Positions 6,328 through 13,079 of a stretch of DNA of 15,611 bases are shown piece by piece. The notes beneath the pieces were generated by a model. The model had not been told where the DNA came from, made no database searches, and saw nothing but the letters and a program-made list of their open reading frames with translations. Source of the stretch: an uncultured Lachnospiraceae bacterium (lineage in GTDB: Bacteria > Bacillota > Clostridia > Lachnospirales > Lachnospiraceae); assembly GCA_905236365.1 (NCBI GenBank), contig CAJOPP010000061.1:1-15611 (forward strand), in the 5' to 3' direction. Within the stretch, counting starts at the first letter, position 1. Each line of letters opens with the position of its first letter. Made by a program: the position numbers and the translations under genes.

Positions 6328-7737
6328 ATGAAAAAAGAAGATAGAAAAATAATAAAAGAGATTACGAAGCATAAGGATATAGAAAGTAATCTTCCGGCGT
6401 ATGCTAACGCATATATTAATGCAACCTATCAATATAGTCTGATTCATCTTGTCCTAAATTATTATACAATGAAAGAGGTACAGGATGATGCAGGAGAGAT
6501 TACCAGAGATGAGTATCTTTCAAAGGTGTTGAGTGATATACATACATTGTTATTTCAAACGTTGTTTTCTGATGATTTAAAGGATGAAGAGGGAGATGTG
6601 ATTAAAGCGATTCATTCTATTCGCGAAGATGTAACAAAGCGAATGACGATTCTTACTGCTTACACAGATGCCTTGCAGATTTATGAATATGTTTTGAACC
6701 GGATTGAATATGGTATCACAAAAGAGACTTATCCGGTAGAGGAAAGTGCATTGGCGGCTAAGGTATTCCAGTATCTGTTCCGGGACAATGATAAAATGGT
6801 GGTCAACAGCAAAATCCAGATGGTTACGGGGCAACTTCCGATTCGTATGACGAAGAATCGCTTTTTTGAGTATCTGACCAATACACTCAATATTTATTGC
6901 GGAGCTGACCAATCCTCAGTGGATGATTTTGTTGCAATGCTCAAAAGTTCTGCTTTGTTGGAACTTCCGGAAGGATATGAGGATGCTTATCCTGAAATCA
7001 CTCAGGTGATTCAACTTCTTGAGCAAACCGATTATAAGACTCTGGATTTTACCACCTATCAGGCATTAATGGAGCAATTTTCGATGACGACCAGCCGATT
7101 GACAGCATTGGTTAGTGATTATTTGCTGTTGATGGAGATTATAAATGATTTTTATGCGGTTTTATTGGCAAGACCTTATGTGAAGAAGGATGAAGAACGA
7201 GCAAAAACCTGTGTCGCGATGTTAAAGGGACTTCATGCAGCATTCCTGTCGGAAGGAGAGATTCCTGAAGTCGTAGATGAAGGGTTTGAACAGATTGAAG
7301 GAGTGCAGGAACAGTTGGGAGAGGATATCCTGCAGTTTGAAAGTATTTTGCAGGATGTTGTAAGTGAGCACAAAGAGACAGTAAATTGGTTGATGATTGA
7401 TAAGATTTTTGCCAATCTGCTAAAGATTTCTAAACTTCTTTCCAACAGTTTGTTTATTGATCTGGATAAGAGTGATGTGGAGGAAAAGGAGGCAGATTCT
7501 GACTATATCGCAGCGAAGAATAAAGAATTGGTTGTTCTTTTGAACAATTTTTTTGGATGTCACTCGAAAGAAATCAATCGGGCGGTTATGGCATCTATGT
7601 TTTCAAATATGCCGGTATTATTTAATTCACAGCAGGAGATTAAGGATTATATTGAATACAGTCTGAATCACTGCAGCAATGAAAGTGAGTTAATGGCATG
7701 TGCGAAGATATTAGAGGAAATGATGGAAGAAGAGTAG
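6328..7737 (+). CDS. Conserved-looking helical cytoplasmic protein, function unknown
   Basis: I do not recognise this 469-residue protein. It has no signal peptide, no membrane segment and no Walker, zinc or catalytic motif that I can name. Composition and heptad-like spacing point to an almost wholly alpha-helical fold, for example HSIREDVTKRMTILTAYTDA near 90-110 and EEIQxL-type stretches around 300-370. It ends in a strongly acidic tail (EEMMEEE). AGGA at 6316-6319, eight bases before the ATG, supports the start. It stands alone between repeat copy B and a separate promoter at 7754-7782, so it is probably monocistronic. Base composition and codon use match the neighbours, giving no sign of recent transfer. 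A Lachnospiraceae-restricted protein is my best guess. Confidence 0.85.
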   Translation: MKKEDRKIIKEITKHKDIESNLPAYANAYINATYQYSLIHLVLNYYTMKEVQDDAGEITRDEYLSKVLSDIHTLLFQTLFSDDLKDEEGDVIKAIHSIREDVTKRMTILTAYTDALQIYEYVLNRIEYGITKETYPVEESALAAKVFQYLFRDNDKMVVNSKIQMVTGQLPIRMTKNRFFEYLTNTLNIYCGADQSSVDDFVAMLKSSALLELPEGYEDAYPEITQVIQLLEQTDYKTLDFTTYQALMEQFSMTTSRLTALVSDYLLLMEIINDFYAVLLARPYVKKDEERAKTCVAMLKGLHAAFLSEGEIPEVVDEGFEQIEGVQEQLGEDILQFESILQDVVSEHKETVNWLMIDKIFANLLKISKLLSNSLFIDLDKSDVEEKEADSDYIAAKNKELVVLLNNFFGCHSKEINRAVMASMFSNMPVLFNSQQEIKDYIEYSLNHCSNESELMACAKILEEMMEEE

Positions 7738-7753
7738 AGGAAAGAAAACTGTT

Positions 7754-7782
7754 TTGACACAGTATGGTTTTGTGAATATTCT
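7754..7782 (+). promoter_or_regulatory. Strong sigma-A-like promoter before the gerW unit
   Basis: A perfect -35 TTGACA at 7754-7759, a 17-base spacer and TATTCT at 7777-7782 make a good vegetative promoter. Transcription should begin near 7789, about 68 bases before the 7857 start codon. This is notable because B. subtilis ytfJ is, as I recall, expressed in the forespore. Confidence 0.6.
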
Positions 7783-7856
7783 GCATCTTCAACAAAGGTC
7801 TTTTATGGTCTTTTTAAGGCAATGATTGATGTTATATGGGAGAGACAGGTGAAAAT

Positions 7857-8180
7857 ATGGAGATTCTTTTTTCAAAAAAAATGTATAGCAGTGATAATCT
7901 GTCTGAAAAAAAAATTGTTTCAATCAAAAAAAAGATCAGAAAGTGGTCTCCAAAGCTGAATCTGTTTTTGATCACGTTACCAATTGGTAATCAGGGGATT
8001 CTTGAGATTTACTGGTATCCGGAACTGCTGCAATCATTTTATCGGGAAATGGATGAAACGGTCATGGTAGTTGGTATGTCAAAGAGCAGAGACAAAGCAT
8101 TTGAATTGATTGAACAAATTGTAAAAGATATAGGTGTACAGGATGGAGGCATTCCTGTGAATGATTTTTTCAAGGAGTAG
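7857..8180 (+). CDS. Small protein of unknown function upstream of the DUF2953 gene
   Basis: This 107-residue protein belongs to no family I can name. It is basic in the first third (KKMYSSDNLSEKKIVSIKKK) and has a central beta-like hydrophobic stretch (LNLFLITLPIG). A helical C-terminal half includes SRDKAFELIEQIVKDIGV. No signal peptide or membrane helix is seen. I prefer the ATG at 7857 because AGGTG lies six bases before it; the in-frame ATG at 7836 would add seven residues and has no ribosome binding site. The gene is the first of a three-gene unit with DUF2953 and gerW, five bases from the next start, so a link to sporulation is likely but inferred. Three runs of eight to nine adenines lie in its first 80 bases. 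Confidence 0.75.
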   Translation: MEILFSKKMYSSDNLSEKKIVSIKKKIRKWSPKLNLFLITLPIGNQGILEIYWYPELLQSFYREMDETVMVVGMSKSRDKAFELIEQIVKDIGVQDGGIPVNDFFKE

Positions 8181-8185
8181 TGTAA

Positions 8186-9184
8186 ATGCTATTATTGATA
8201 TTGAAAGGAATTGGAATTCTACTTCTGATTATACTAGCAATCCTTATTTTTATATTATGTCTTGTATTGTTTGTACCTATCCGCTATCAATTTGAGGGAA
8301 ACTATCACGATGTATTGAATGGGAAGGTTTATGTAAAATGGTTTCCTGTTTTTTTGAAAGTACAGGGGTCCTATAACGGGAACCAGTTGGAATATGTGAT
8401 GAAACTGTTTGGTGGTGTAGTAATGACAAATACGGATCAGAAGCTTTCTTGGATAGGAAGAAAATTCTTTTCTTCGAATGGCGATGGTGCAGATGATAGT
8501 ATAGGATTTGGCTTAGAAGACGAGGCGGAGGCTATGCCAAAAGAGGATTTTTCCGGGATAACAAAGGAATCTGATTTTAAAACAAAGGAATCTGATTTTG
8601 AAACAAAAGAATCTGATCTTGAAACAAGAAATTCGACCAATTTGGAGAATAAGAAAAAAAACGGTTCACCCACCAAGAAAAAGACTTCCAGGAATAAAAA
8701 GAAAAAAGAAAAATATGAAATAAAAAAAGATTCTATCTTTGATAAAATATCAAAAAAATGGAAGGAAATCAAAGAAAGTTGGCATAATTTTGCAAATAAG
8801 GTAAAGACAATTCGGTATAAAAAAGAGGAACTATTAAGAGTATATCATTCTAAACGATTTGGTCTTGCAAAAAAAGATGTGATTGATTATGGCAAGAATC
8901 TGTTACACATTTTGAAACCGGATTGGTTAGATGGATATATTCGTTTTGGAATGGAAGATCCTGCTACAACCGGTGAAATTCTTGGAGTTTTGGCAGTCTT
9001 ATTTCCGTTATATCAGAATTATCTTGTTATTTATCCGGATTTTTCGGAAAAATGTCTAGAGGCTGAATTAAAGGGAAAAGGGAAAATTATTCTTTTCCCT
9101 ATTGTAAAATTGATGATTAAGATTATATTGAATAAAAATCTTATAAAAGTCACAAAGAAAGTGCAAACTATTATAGAAGCATAG
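8186..9184 (+). CDS. DUF2953 protein (YtfI-like), sporulation-associated context
   Basis: The 332-residue protein starts with a hydrophobic anchor at about 4-29, then VPIRYQFEGNY and a beta-rich segment (VKWFPVFLKVQG) as in DUF2953. The conserved C-terminal part carries LKPDWLDGYIRFGMEDPATT at about 248-267, followed by a hydrophobic tail. Between them, residues about 105-210 form a low-complexity insert. It contains three 7-residue repeats TKESD(F/L)(K/E) at 126-146, then a very lysine-rich stretch. In Bacillus the homologue ytfI sits directly before ytfJ, as here. Its biochemical role is unknown; it probably faces the forespore membrane. AGGAG at 8173-8177, just before the preceding gene's stop, is the ribosome binding site. 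GerW follows after 12 bases. Confidence 0.87.
   Translation: MLLLILKGIGILLLIILAILIFILCLVLFVPIRYQFEGNYHDVLNGKVYVKWFPVFLKVQGSYNGNQLEYVMKLFGGVVMTNTDQKLSWIGRKFFSSNGDGADDSIGFGLEDEAEAMPKEDFSGITKESDFKTKESDFETKESDLETRNSTNLENKKKNGSPTKKKTSRNKKKKEKYEIKKDSIFDKISKKWKEIKESWHNFANKVKTIRYKKEELLRVYHSKRFGLAKKDVIDYGKNLLHILKPDWLDGYIRFGMEDPATTGEILGVLAVLFPLYQNYLVIYPDFSEKCLEAELKGKGKIILFPIVKLMIKIILNKNLIKVTKKVQTIIEA
8561..8623 (+). repeat. Three tandem 21-bp repeats inside the DUF2953 gene
   Basis: Three in-frame units of 21 bases start at 8561, 8582 and 8603, each beginning ACAAAGGAATCTGAT or a close variant, with a decayed fourth unit after 8624. They encode TKESDFK, TKESDFE and TKESDLE. Unit number could vary between strains without breaking the frame. 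Confidence 0.9.
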
Positions 9185-9196
9185 GAGGGAAAGAAA

Positions 9197-9586
9197 ATGG
9201 CAAATGATTTTAATTCTACAGTGAGTTCTTTATTTAAAGGTATGGATCAATTTTTAACTACCAAGACAGTGGTAGGAGAACCGACCACGGTAGGTGATAC
9301 GATTATTCTGCCGCTAGTGGATGTGAGTTTTGGAGTAGGAGCAGGTGCATTTGCAAATGGCGATAAGAATAATGGTGCCGGAGGAATGGGTGGTAAAATG
9401 ACAGCAAGTGCAGTGTTGGTGATTAATAATGGACAGATTCGGCTTGTTAATGTAAAAAATCAGAATACAGTGACCAAGGTATTGGATATGGTCCCGGATT
9501 TGATTGACCGTTTCCAGAAAAAAGATGCATCTGATAGTTCGGAAGATGTAGATGTTGCGGTAGCTGATATTTTGGAGCAGGAGTAA
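9197..9586 (+). CDS. gerW: GerW family sporulation protein (YtfJ)
   Basis: The 129-residue protein matches the GerW/YtfJ family. It shows an N-terminal helix, VGEPTTVGDTIILPLVDVSF at about 26-45, and the glycine-rich GVGAGAFANGDKNNGAGGMG at about 46-65. It continues with ASAVLVINNGQIRLVNVKN, then a helix with DMVPDLIDRF. In Bacillus the protein is made in the forespore and is needed for normal response to some germinants; its molecular action is not settled. AGGAGG at 9184-9189 overlaps the end of the DUF2953 gene, giving tight coupling in a three-gene unit. The acidic tail after about residue 108 (SDSSEDVDVAVAD) is variable in the family. Length and motifs are complete. Confidence 0.93.
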   Translation: MANDFNSTVSSLFKGMDQFLTTKTVVGEPTTVGDTIILPLVDVSFGVGAGAFANGDKNNGAGGMGGKMTASAVLVINNGQIRLVNVKNQNTVTKVLDMVPDLIDRFQKKDASDSSEDVDVAVADILEQE

Positions 9587-9793
9587 ATTTTTGAAAATGG
9601 AATGACTTCCGGATATTACAAGTTATGGAAGAAAAGTAATAAAAAACGTTACAAAAATAGTCACAAAAGAAGCAAAACCTGAATATACTGTTTTATAGTA
9701 GGAAAGATTTGTCTCTGTGAAATTGCATTAAAATGGCAAGTTAGGTGAGTGTTTAGACAGATCATTCCCGGATGATTGATACATGGAGGGAAT

Positions 9794-9931
9794 ATGAAAC
9801 GGGTATGGGGTTTTGCTTTTTTTTGGTTTGCAGTAGGAATGATTGTGGATTTTGTTTTGACAGGATTTTGGAATTTTCTGGTATTGGTATTCGCATTGGT
9901 TGTATCGTATGTTTTGTTTTGTAGATGTTAG
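9794..9931 (+). CDS. 45-residue hydrophobic membrane protein, function unknown
   Basis: A short frame beginning MKRVWGFAFFWFAVGMIVDF encodes 45 residues. It has two hydrophobic stretches, about 5-22 and 27-43, separated by a short TGFWN turn, and ends CRC. It fits a two-helix membrane miniprotein with a basic N-terminus on the inside. GGAGGG at 9785-9790 is a strong ribosome binding site, though only three bases before the ATG, slightly closer than ideal. It lies 207 bases after gerW and is followed within 20 bases by a terminator, which frames it as a real transcription unit end. It is too short for usual gene finders to score. I know no function for it. Confidence 0.6.
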   Translation: MKRVWGFAFFWFAVGMIVDFVLTGFWNFLVLVFALVVSYVLFCRC

Positions 9932-9949
9932 AAAGATTAACTACGAAAT

Positions 9950-9982
9950 AAAAAGAGAACCGGAAACCGATTCTCTTTTTTT
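9950..9982. terminator. Bidirectional intrinsic terminator between the 45-residue gene and rpmB
   Basis: AAAAAGAGAA (9950-9959) pairs with TTCTCTTTTT (9971-9980). After a C/A mismatch, CGG (9961-9963) pairs with CCG (9967-9969) around an AAA loop. T-runs occur on both strands, so it can end plus-strand transcription from the left and rpmB transcription from the right. Confidence 0.88.
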
Positions 9983-9985
9983 AGA

Positions 9986-10171
9986 TTATGCTCTTTCTAC
10001 TTTACCAGATCTTAAGCATGAAGTACAAACATAAATTTTCTTTGGTGTGCCGTTAACGATTGCTTTCACTTTCTTAATGTTTGATTTCCACATCTTATTG
10101 GATCTTCTATGAGAATGGCTCACCTTGATTCCGAAATGAGCAGACTTATCACATACTGAACACTTTGCCAT
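9986..10171 (-). CDS. rpmB: 50S ribosomal protein L28
   Basis: The 61-residue product MAKCSVCDKSAHFGIKVSHS... is a full-length L28 of the large ribosomal subunit. It carries the RRSNKMWKSNIKKVK core and the zinc-binding (C+) arrangement Cys4, Cys7, Cys49 and Cys52. The start at 10171 is fixed by AAGGAGGT on the minus strand, seven bases upstream. An in-frame extension to 10255 exists but lies in the promoter region and is not part of the protein. rpmB is divergent from the downstream asp23-like/fakA genes, a neighbourhood also known in Bacillus (rpmB-yloU-yloV). It terminates at the shared hairpin 9950-9982. Confidence 0.97.
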   Translation of the reverse strand: MAKCSVCDKSAHFGIKVSHSHRRSNKMWKSNIKKVKAIVNGTPKKIYVCTSCLRSGKVERA

Positions 10172-10192
10172 GACTTGCACCTCCTTGAATAA

Positions 10193-10249
10193 ATTAAACC
10201 TATCGGTTTGCAACACGTCAATTTTAACAGAAGTATCGTCAGATTGCAA
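10193..10249 (-). promoter_or_regulatory. Two tandem sigma-A-like promoters for rpmB
   Basis: On the minus strand, TTGCAA (10249-10244), 17 bases and TAAAAT (10226-10221) form one promoter. TTGACG (10221-10216), 17 bases and TTTAAT (10198-10193) form a second, closer one. Both have ideal spacing and share one base. The distal promoter gives a leader of roughly 40 bases; the proximal one would start only a few bases before the ribosome binding site, so the distal one is the better candidate. Confidence 0.5.
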
Positions 10250-10292
10250 GTACAAATTTAAAAAAAATGTTTCTTTTTTTTTTGTTTCATTG

Positions 10293-10298
10293 TATAAT
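10293..10298 (+). promoter_or_regulatory. -10 box upstream of the structured RNA
   Basis: A perfect TATAAT lies at 10293-10298, preceded by a very T-rich tract. No good -35 is seen at the right distance (TTTCTT at 10270-10275 is poor). Transcription would start near 10305, about 19 bases before the first arm of the long hairpin at 10324. Confidence 0.45.
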
Positions 10299-10304
10299 GA
10301 GTAC

Positions 10305-10490
10305 TGTGCATGGAAAATATTAACTAGTACAGCATAAATTAAATAATTGCCACATTCACATAGGAAAAATTTTCATACATAAGGCGGAGAGGCGTATAGC
10401 GGGTTATGTAACTCGACAATAACGCAGTGTATGATAATTTCGACAAGTGAAGATGTCAATTATTTAAGAAACGATGTACTAGGCAGATAT
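10305..10490 (+). ncRNA. Candidate structured RNA, 6S RNA-like architecture
   Basis: Paired arms nest in order. CTAGTACA (10324-10331) pairs with TGTACTAG (10475-10482). TTAAATAATTG (10339-10349) pairs with CAATTATTTAA (10457-10467). ACAT+TCAC (10352-10359) pairs with GTGA (10447-10450) and ATGT (10453-10456). CATACA (10374-10379) pairs with TGTATG (10428-10433). GCGTAT (10392-10397) pairs with ATaACGC (10419-10425), and CGGGTT (10400-10405) with AACTCG (10410-10415), capped by ATGT. The unpaired strands 10360-10373 and 10434-10446 form a central bubble of 14 by 13 bases. A single rod of about 180 nt with a central bubble is the known architecture of 6S RNA, which binds housekeeping RNA polymerase. 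The identity is inferred from shape only, and the ends are guesses. It could instead be a leader of the asp23-like gene. No coding frame covers it. Confidence 0.55.
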
Positions 10491-10515
10491 TATTGATTGG
10501 GCAGAATATAAGGTT

Positions 10516-10544
10516 TTGGAATGGATTGAATCATTACAGATAAT
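10516..10544 (+). promoter_or_regulatory. Candidate promoter for the asp23-like/fakA unit
   Basis: TTGGAA at 10516-10521, 17 bases and GATAAT at 10539-10544 resemble a sigma-A promoter. It would start a leader of about 145 bases. The same bases can form a hairpin (GATTG/CATTA with TAATG/CAATC, 10524-10550) without a T-run, so the call is tentative. Confidence 0.35.
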
Positions 10545-10590
10545 GCAATCATACTATGAAAACATACGGAATTTGTATTGAAGCCTAGAA

Positions 10591-10615
10591 GTAACTGTTC
10601 AGCCCTGTTGAATAG
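10591..10615 (+). repeat. Echo of the intergenic repeat with a small hairpin
   Basis: GTAACTGTTCAG at 10591-10602 is identical to the first 12 bases of repeat copy B (6159-6170), but the rest of the element is missing. Here CTGTTCA (10595-10601) pairs with TGAATAG (10609-10615) with one G-U pair. It may be a fragment or a coincidence. Confidence 0.35.
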
Positions 10616-10696
10616 GTACGCCTTAAAAAAGGAAGGCAATCCGATGCATGTCTTATGCAGAGTTTACAAATTTGAAACTGAAATGGAGGGAAATGT

Positions 10697-11056
10697 ATGA
10701 AAATAGAATTAGAAAATCCAAATGGTGATGTTATCATTGAAAGTGATGTCATTGCAAAGTTTGCTGGTCTTTCTGCAATTGAATGTTTTGGAATTGTAGG
10801 AATGGCTTCTGTCAATATGAAAGATGGATTGGTAAAACTGCTCCGGGGAGACAGTGTCTCTAAGGGAGTTAATGTTAAAGTGGGCGAAAACAATGCAATT
10901 GCGATTGATTTTCATATTATTGTGGCGTATGGTGTCAGTATTTCTACTGTAGCAGAGAATCTGATGTCAACGGTTCGCTATAAGGTGGAAGAATTTACTG
11001 GTATGCAGGTTGAAAATATTAACATTTTCGTTGAAGGTGTACGGGTAATTGATTAG
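10697..11056 (+). CDS. Asp23/Gls24 family protein (YloU-like)
   Basis: The 119-residue protein has the Asp23/Gls24 pattern. It has an N-terminal strand with GDVIIESDVIAKFAGLSAIE, the central CFGIVGMASV, then GVNVKVGENNAIAIDFHIIV. A C-terminal helix and strand read VAENLMSTVRYKVEEFTGMQ and ENINIFVEGVRVID. In Firmicutes a YloU-type Asp23 protein is almost always encoded directly before the DAK2/FakA gene, as here. Its precise role is not established; other members are membrane-associated envelope-stress proteins. GGAGGG at 10685-10690 is six bases before the ATG. The fakA start follows eight bases after the stop, and its ribosome binding site overlaps the stop codon, so the two are cotranslated. 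Confidence 0.93.
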   Translation: MKIELENPNGDVIIESDVIAKFAGLSAIECFGIVGMASVNMKDGLVKLLRGDSVSKGVNVKVGENNAIAIDFHIIVAYGVSISTVAENLMSTVRYKVEEFTGMQVENINIFVEGVRVID

Positions 11057-11064
11057 GAGGAGCT

Positions 11065-12813
11065 ATGAGTCAGAAAATAAATGTGAATGCTAAGAGTTTG
11101 CAATATGGATTTTTAGCAGGTGCAAAAAGAATTGAAGAAAAGAAAGAGTATATCAATGAACTGAATGTATTTCCGGTACCGGATGGAGATACAGGAACCA
11201 ATATGACTTTGACCATCACATCGGCAGCGAGGGAAGTAGCAAGCATTAAAGAGCCTACATTTGCGAATGTGACAAAAGCGATGGCAACCGGATCCTTACG
11301 TGGTGCAAGAGGTAATTCCGGTGTTATTTTATCTCAATTGATCCGGGGTTTCTGTAAAGAATTAGAGGGAAAAGAAGATGTGGTGATGGAGGATATTGCA
11401 GCAGGCTTTAATCGTGCTGTTGCAACCGCATATAAAGCTGTTATGAAGCCGAAGGAAGGTACAATTCTTACAGTTGCAAAGGGACTTGCAGAAAAGGCAT
11501 CTGAGCTTAGTAAGTCAAAAAAGAGCCTGGTAGAGTTTGCTGAGGAAGTATTGCAATACGGGAGAGAAGTTCTGAATAAGACTCCTGATATGTTACCGGT
11601 ATTAAAAGAAGCTGGTGTTGTGGACTCTGGTGGCGAAGGACTTATGACTATTTTGGAGGGTGCATTTGATGCACTTTCCGGTAAAGTGACGTACGATTTT
11701 TCAAATGGATATGATTCAGATTCCACAGAGGGAAAAACAGCTCCGGATTCTTCAGGTCTTAAGACAACAAATGCTGTCGGAATTGACCGTAAAGAGATTG
11801 ATACATCCCATATCAAATATGGTTATTGTACAGAATTTATCATTATGCTGGAGAAAGAATATAATTTAGAGATTGAAGAAGAATTTAAGTCATATTTGGA
11901 GTCCATAGGGGATTCTTTAGTTGTTGTTTCTGATGATGAGATTGTAAAAGTACATGTGCATACGAATCATCCGGGACTTGCTTTTGAGAGAGGACTAACT
12001 TATGGTTCGTTGACCAGCATGAAAGTTGATAACATGCGGGAAGAACATAGAGAAAAGGTCATTATGGAAGCAGAGAAGATGGCAGAAGAGCAGGCAGCAG
12101 AGAGAAAGACTAAGGCAGGTAAGCAACTTGAAGAATCTGTAAGTGAGAAGCGAAAAGAATATGGGTTTATCTCTGTCTCTACGGGAGATGGAATAAACGA
12201 TATTTTCAAGGATTTAGGAGTGGACTATCTGATTGAAGGCGGTCAGACGATGAATCCAAGTACAGAAGATATGTTGAATGCCATTGAGAAAGTAAATGCT
12301 AATACAATATACATTCTTCCGAATAACAAAAATATTATTCTGGCAGCTAATCAGGCACAGTCTTTAACGGAAGATAAAGAGATTGTTGTGGTTCCTTCTA
12401 AGACAGTTCCACAGGGAGTGGCTGCTTTGATCAATTTTGATTCGGCAAAATCCGGTGAGGAGAACCTGAAGAGCATGACAGAGGAGATGCGTAATGTTAA
12501 GACAGGTCAGGTTACTTATGCTGTAAGAGACACCAACATAGATGGAAAGACAATCAATGCCGGAGACATTATGGGCATTGATGATGAAGGTATCAAGTCG
12601 GTAGCGACCGATTTATTGACTTCTACAAAGCAGCTGTTGGCTGATATGGTGGATGAGGATTCCGAACTGATCAGCATATATTACGGTGCAGATGTGAAAG
12701 AAGCAGATGCACAAGAGTTTGTTTCTTATGTTGAGGAAACATATGGTGATTGTGATGTAGAATTTAATTATGGCGGACAGCCGATTTATTACTACATCTT
12801 GTCGGTAGAGTAG
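11065..12813 (+). CDS. fakA: DAK2-domain fatty acid kinase, FakA/YloV family
   Basis: FakA phosphorylates fatty acids held by a FakB (DegV-family) protein, giving acyl-phosphate for phospholipid synthesis. The 582-residue protein is complete. The DhaL nucleotide-binding domain occupies about 1-205, with the magnesium-binding NVFPVPDGDTGTN (Asp40, Asp42) and SLRGARGNSGVILSQ near 77-91. It also carries DSGGEGLMTILEGA near 184-197. The middle domain has Cys255 and HVHTNHPG at 297-304, residues that coordinate zinc in characterised FakA. A charged linker (about 325-365) leads to a C-terminal DegV-like domain from about 366. AGGAGG at 11055-11060 overlaps the stop of the asp23-like gene. No fakB is in the window; fatty-acid partner genes must be elsewhere. 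Two terminator-like hairpins follow. Confidence 0.92.
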   Translation: MSQKINVNAKSLQYGFLAGAKRIEEKKEYINELNVFPVPDGDTGTNMTLTITSAAREVASIKEPTFANVTKAMATGSLRGARGNSGVILSQLIRGFCKELEGKEDVVMEDIAAGFNRAVATAYKAVMKPKEGTILTVAKGLAEKASELSKSKKSLVEFAEEVLQYGREVLNKTPDMLPVLKEAGVVDSGGEGLMTILEGAFDALSGKVTYDFSNGYDSDSTEGKTAPDSSGLKTTNAVGIDRKEIDTSHIKYGYCTEFIIMLEKEYNLEIEEEFKSYLESIGDSLVVVSDDEIVKVHVHTNHPGLAFERGLTYGSLTSMKVDNMREEHREKVIMEAEKMAEEQAAERKTKAGKQLEESVSEKRKEYGFISVSTGDGINDIFKDLGVDYLIEGGQTMNPSTEDMLNAIEKVNANTIYILPNNKNIILAANQAQSLTEDKEIVVVPSKTVPQGVAALINFDSAKSGEENLKSMTEEMRNVKTGQVTYAVRDTNIDGKTINAGDIMGIDDEGIKSVATDLLTSTKQLLADMVDEDSELISIYYGADVKEADAQEFVSYVEETYGDCDVEFNYGGQPIYYYILSVE

Positions 12814-12831
12814 GAACGATAATGTAAAGTT

Positions 12832-12873
12832 CAGTCGGTTGCCATGATATGTGGGGACCGGCTGTTTGTTTAT
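12832..12873 (+). terminator. Terminator-like hairpin after fakA
   Basis: CAGTCGGT (12832-12839) pairs with ACCGGCTG (12857-12864) with one G-U pair. It is followed by TTTGTTTAT, an interrupted T-rich tail. It begins 18 bases after the fakA stop and probably ends that unit at least in part. Confidence 0.6.
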
Positions 12874-12929
12874 ATCCTAATGCAATGGGCGAATGCTGAT
12901 ATGGTTGGTATGTCTATGATAATAGAATT

Positions 12930-12971
12930 CCTGTCGAAATGGCAAATATCTGATTTCGACGGGATTTTTTT
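12930..12971 (+). terminator. Strong intrinsic terminator before recG
   Basis: CCTGTCGAAAT (12930-12940) pairs with ATTTCGACGGG (12953-12963) with a single G-U pair and a 12-base loop. Seven T residues follow at 12965-12971. It separates the fakA unit from recG and implies that recG has its own promoter or depends on read-through. Confidence 0.88.
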
Positions 12972-13079
12972 CAATCTGGTTTTGGAATTGTAAGAGCGGG
13001 GAATGCATGGCAGATCTATTTAAGAAAAATGGAATTTATTGTTGCGTATAGCTTCGCATTGGAATGGAAGGTTAGGGAT

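Noticed and set aside
9986..10255. Longer 89-residue reading of rpmB
   Set aside because: The extra 28 residues cover the rpmB promoter region. The strong ribosome binding site and the universal MAKC start place the protein start at 10171.
10524..10550. Hairpin GATTG/CATTA with TAATG/CAATC as terminator of the structured RNA
   Set aside because: No T-run follows on the plus strand, so it does not look like an intrinsic terminator; the 3' end of the RNA remains unknown.
13029..13079. RecG start 17 codons upstream
   Set aside because: It has no good ribosome binding site and adds residues not seen in RecG proteins. The ATG at 13080 has AAGG eight bases away and begins in the usual way.
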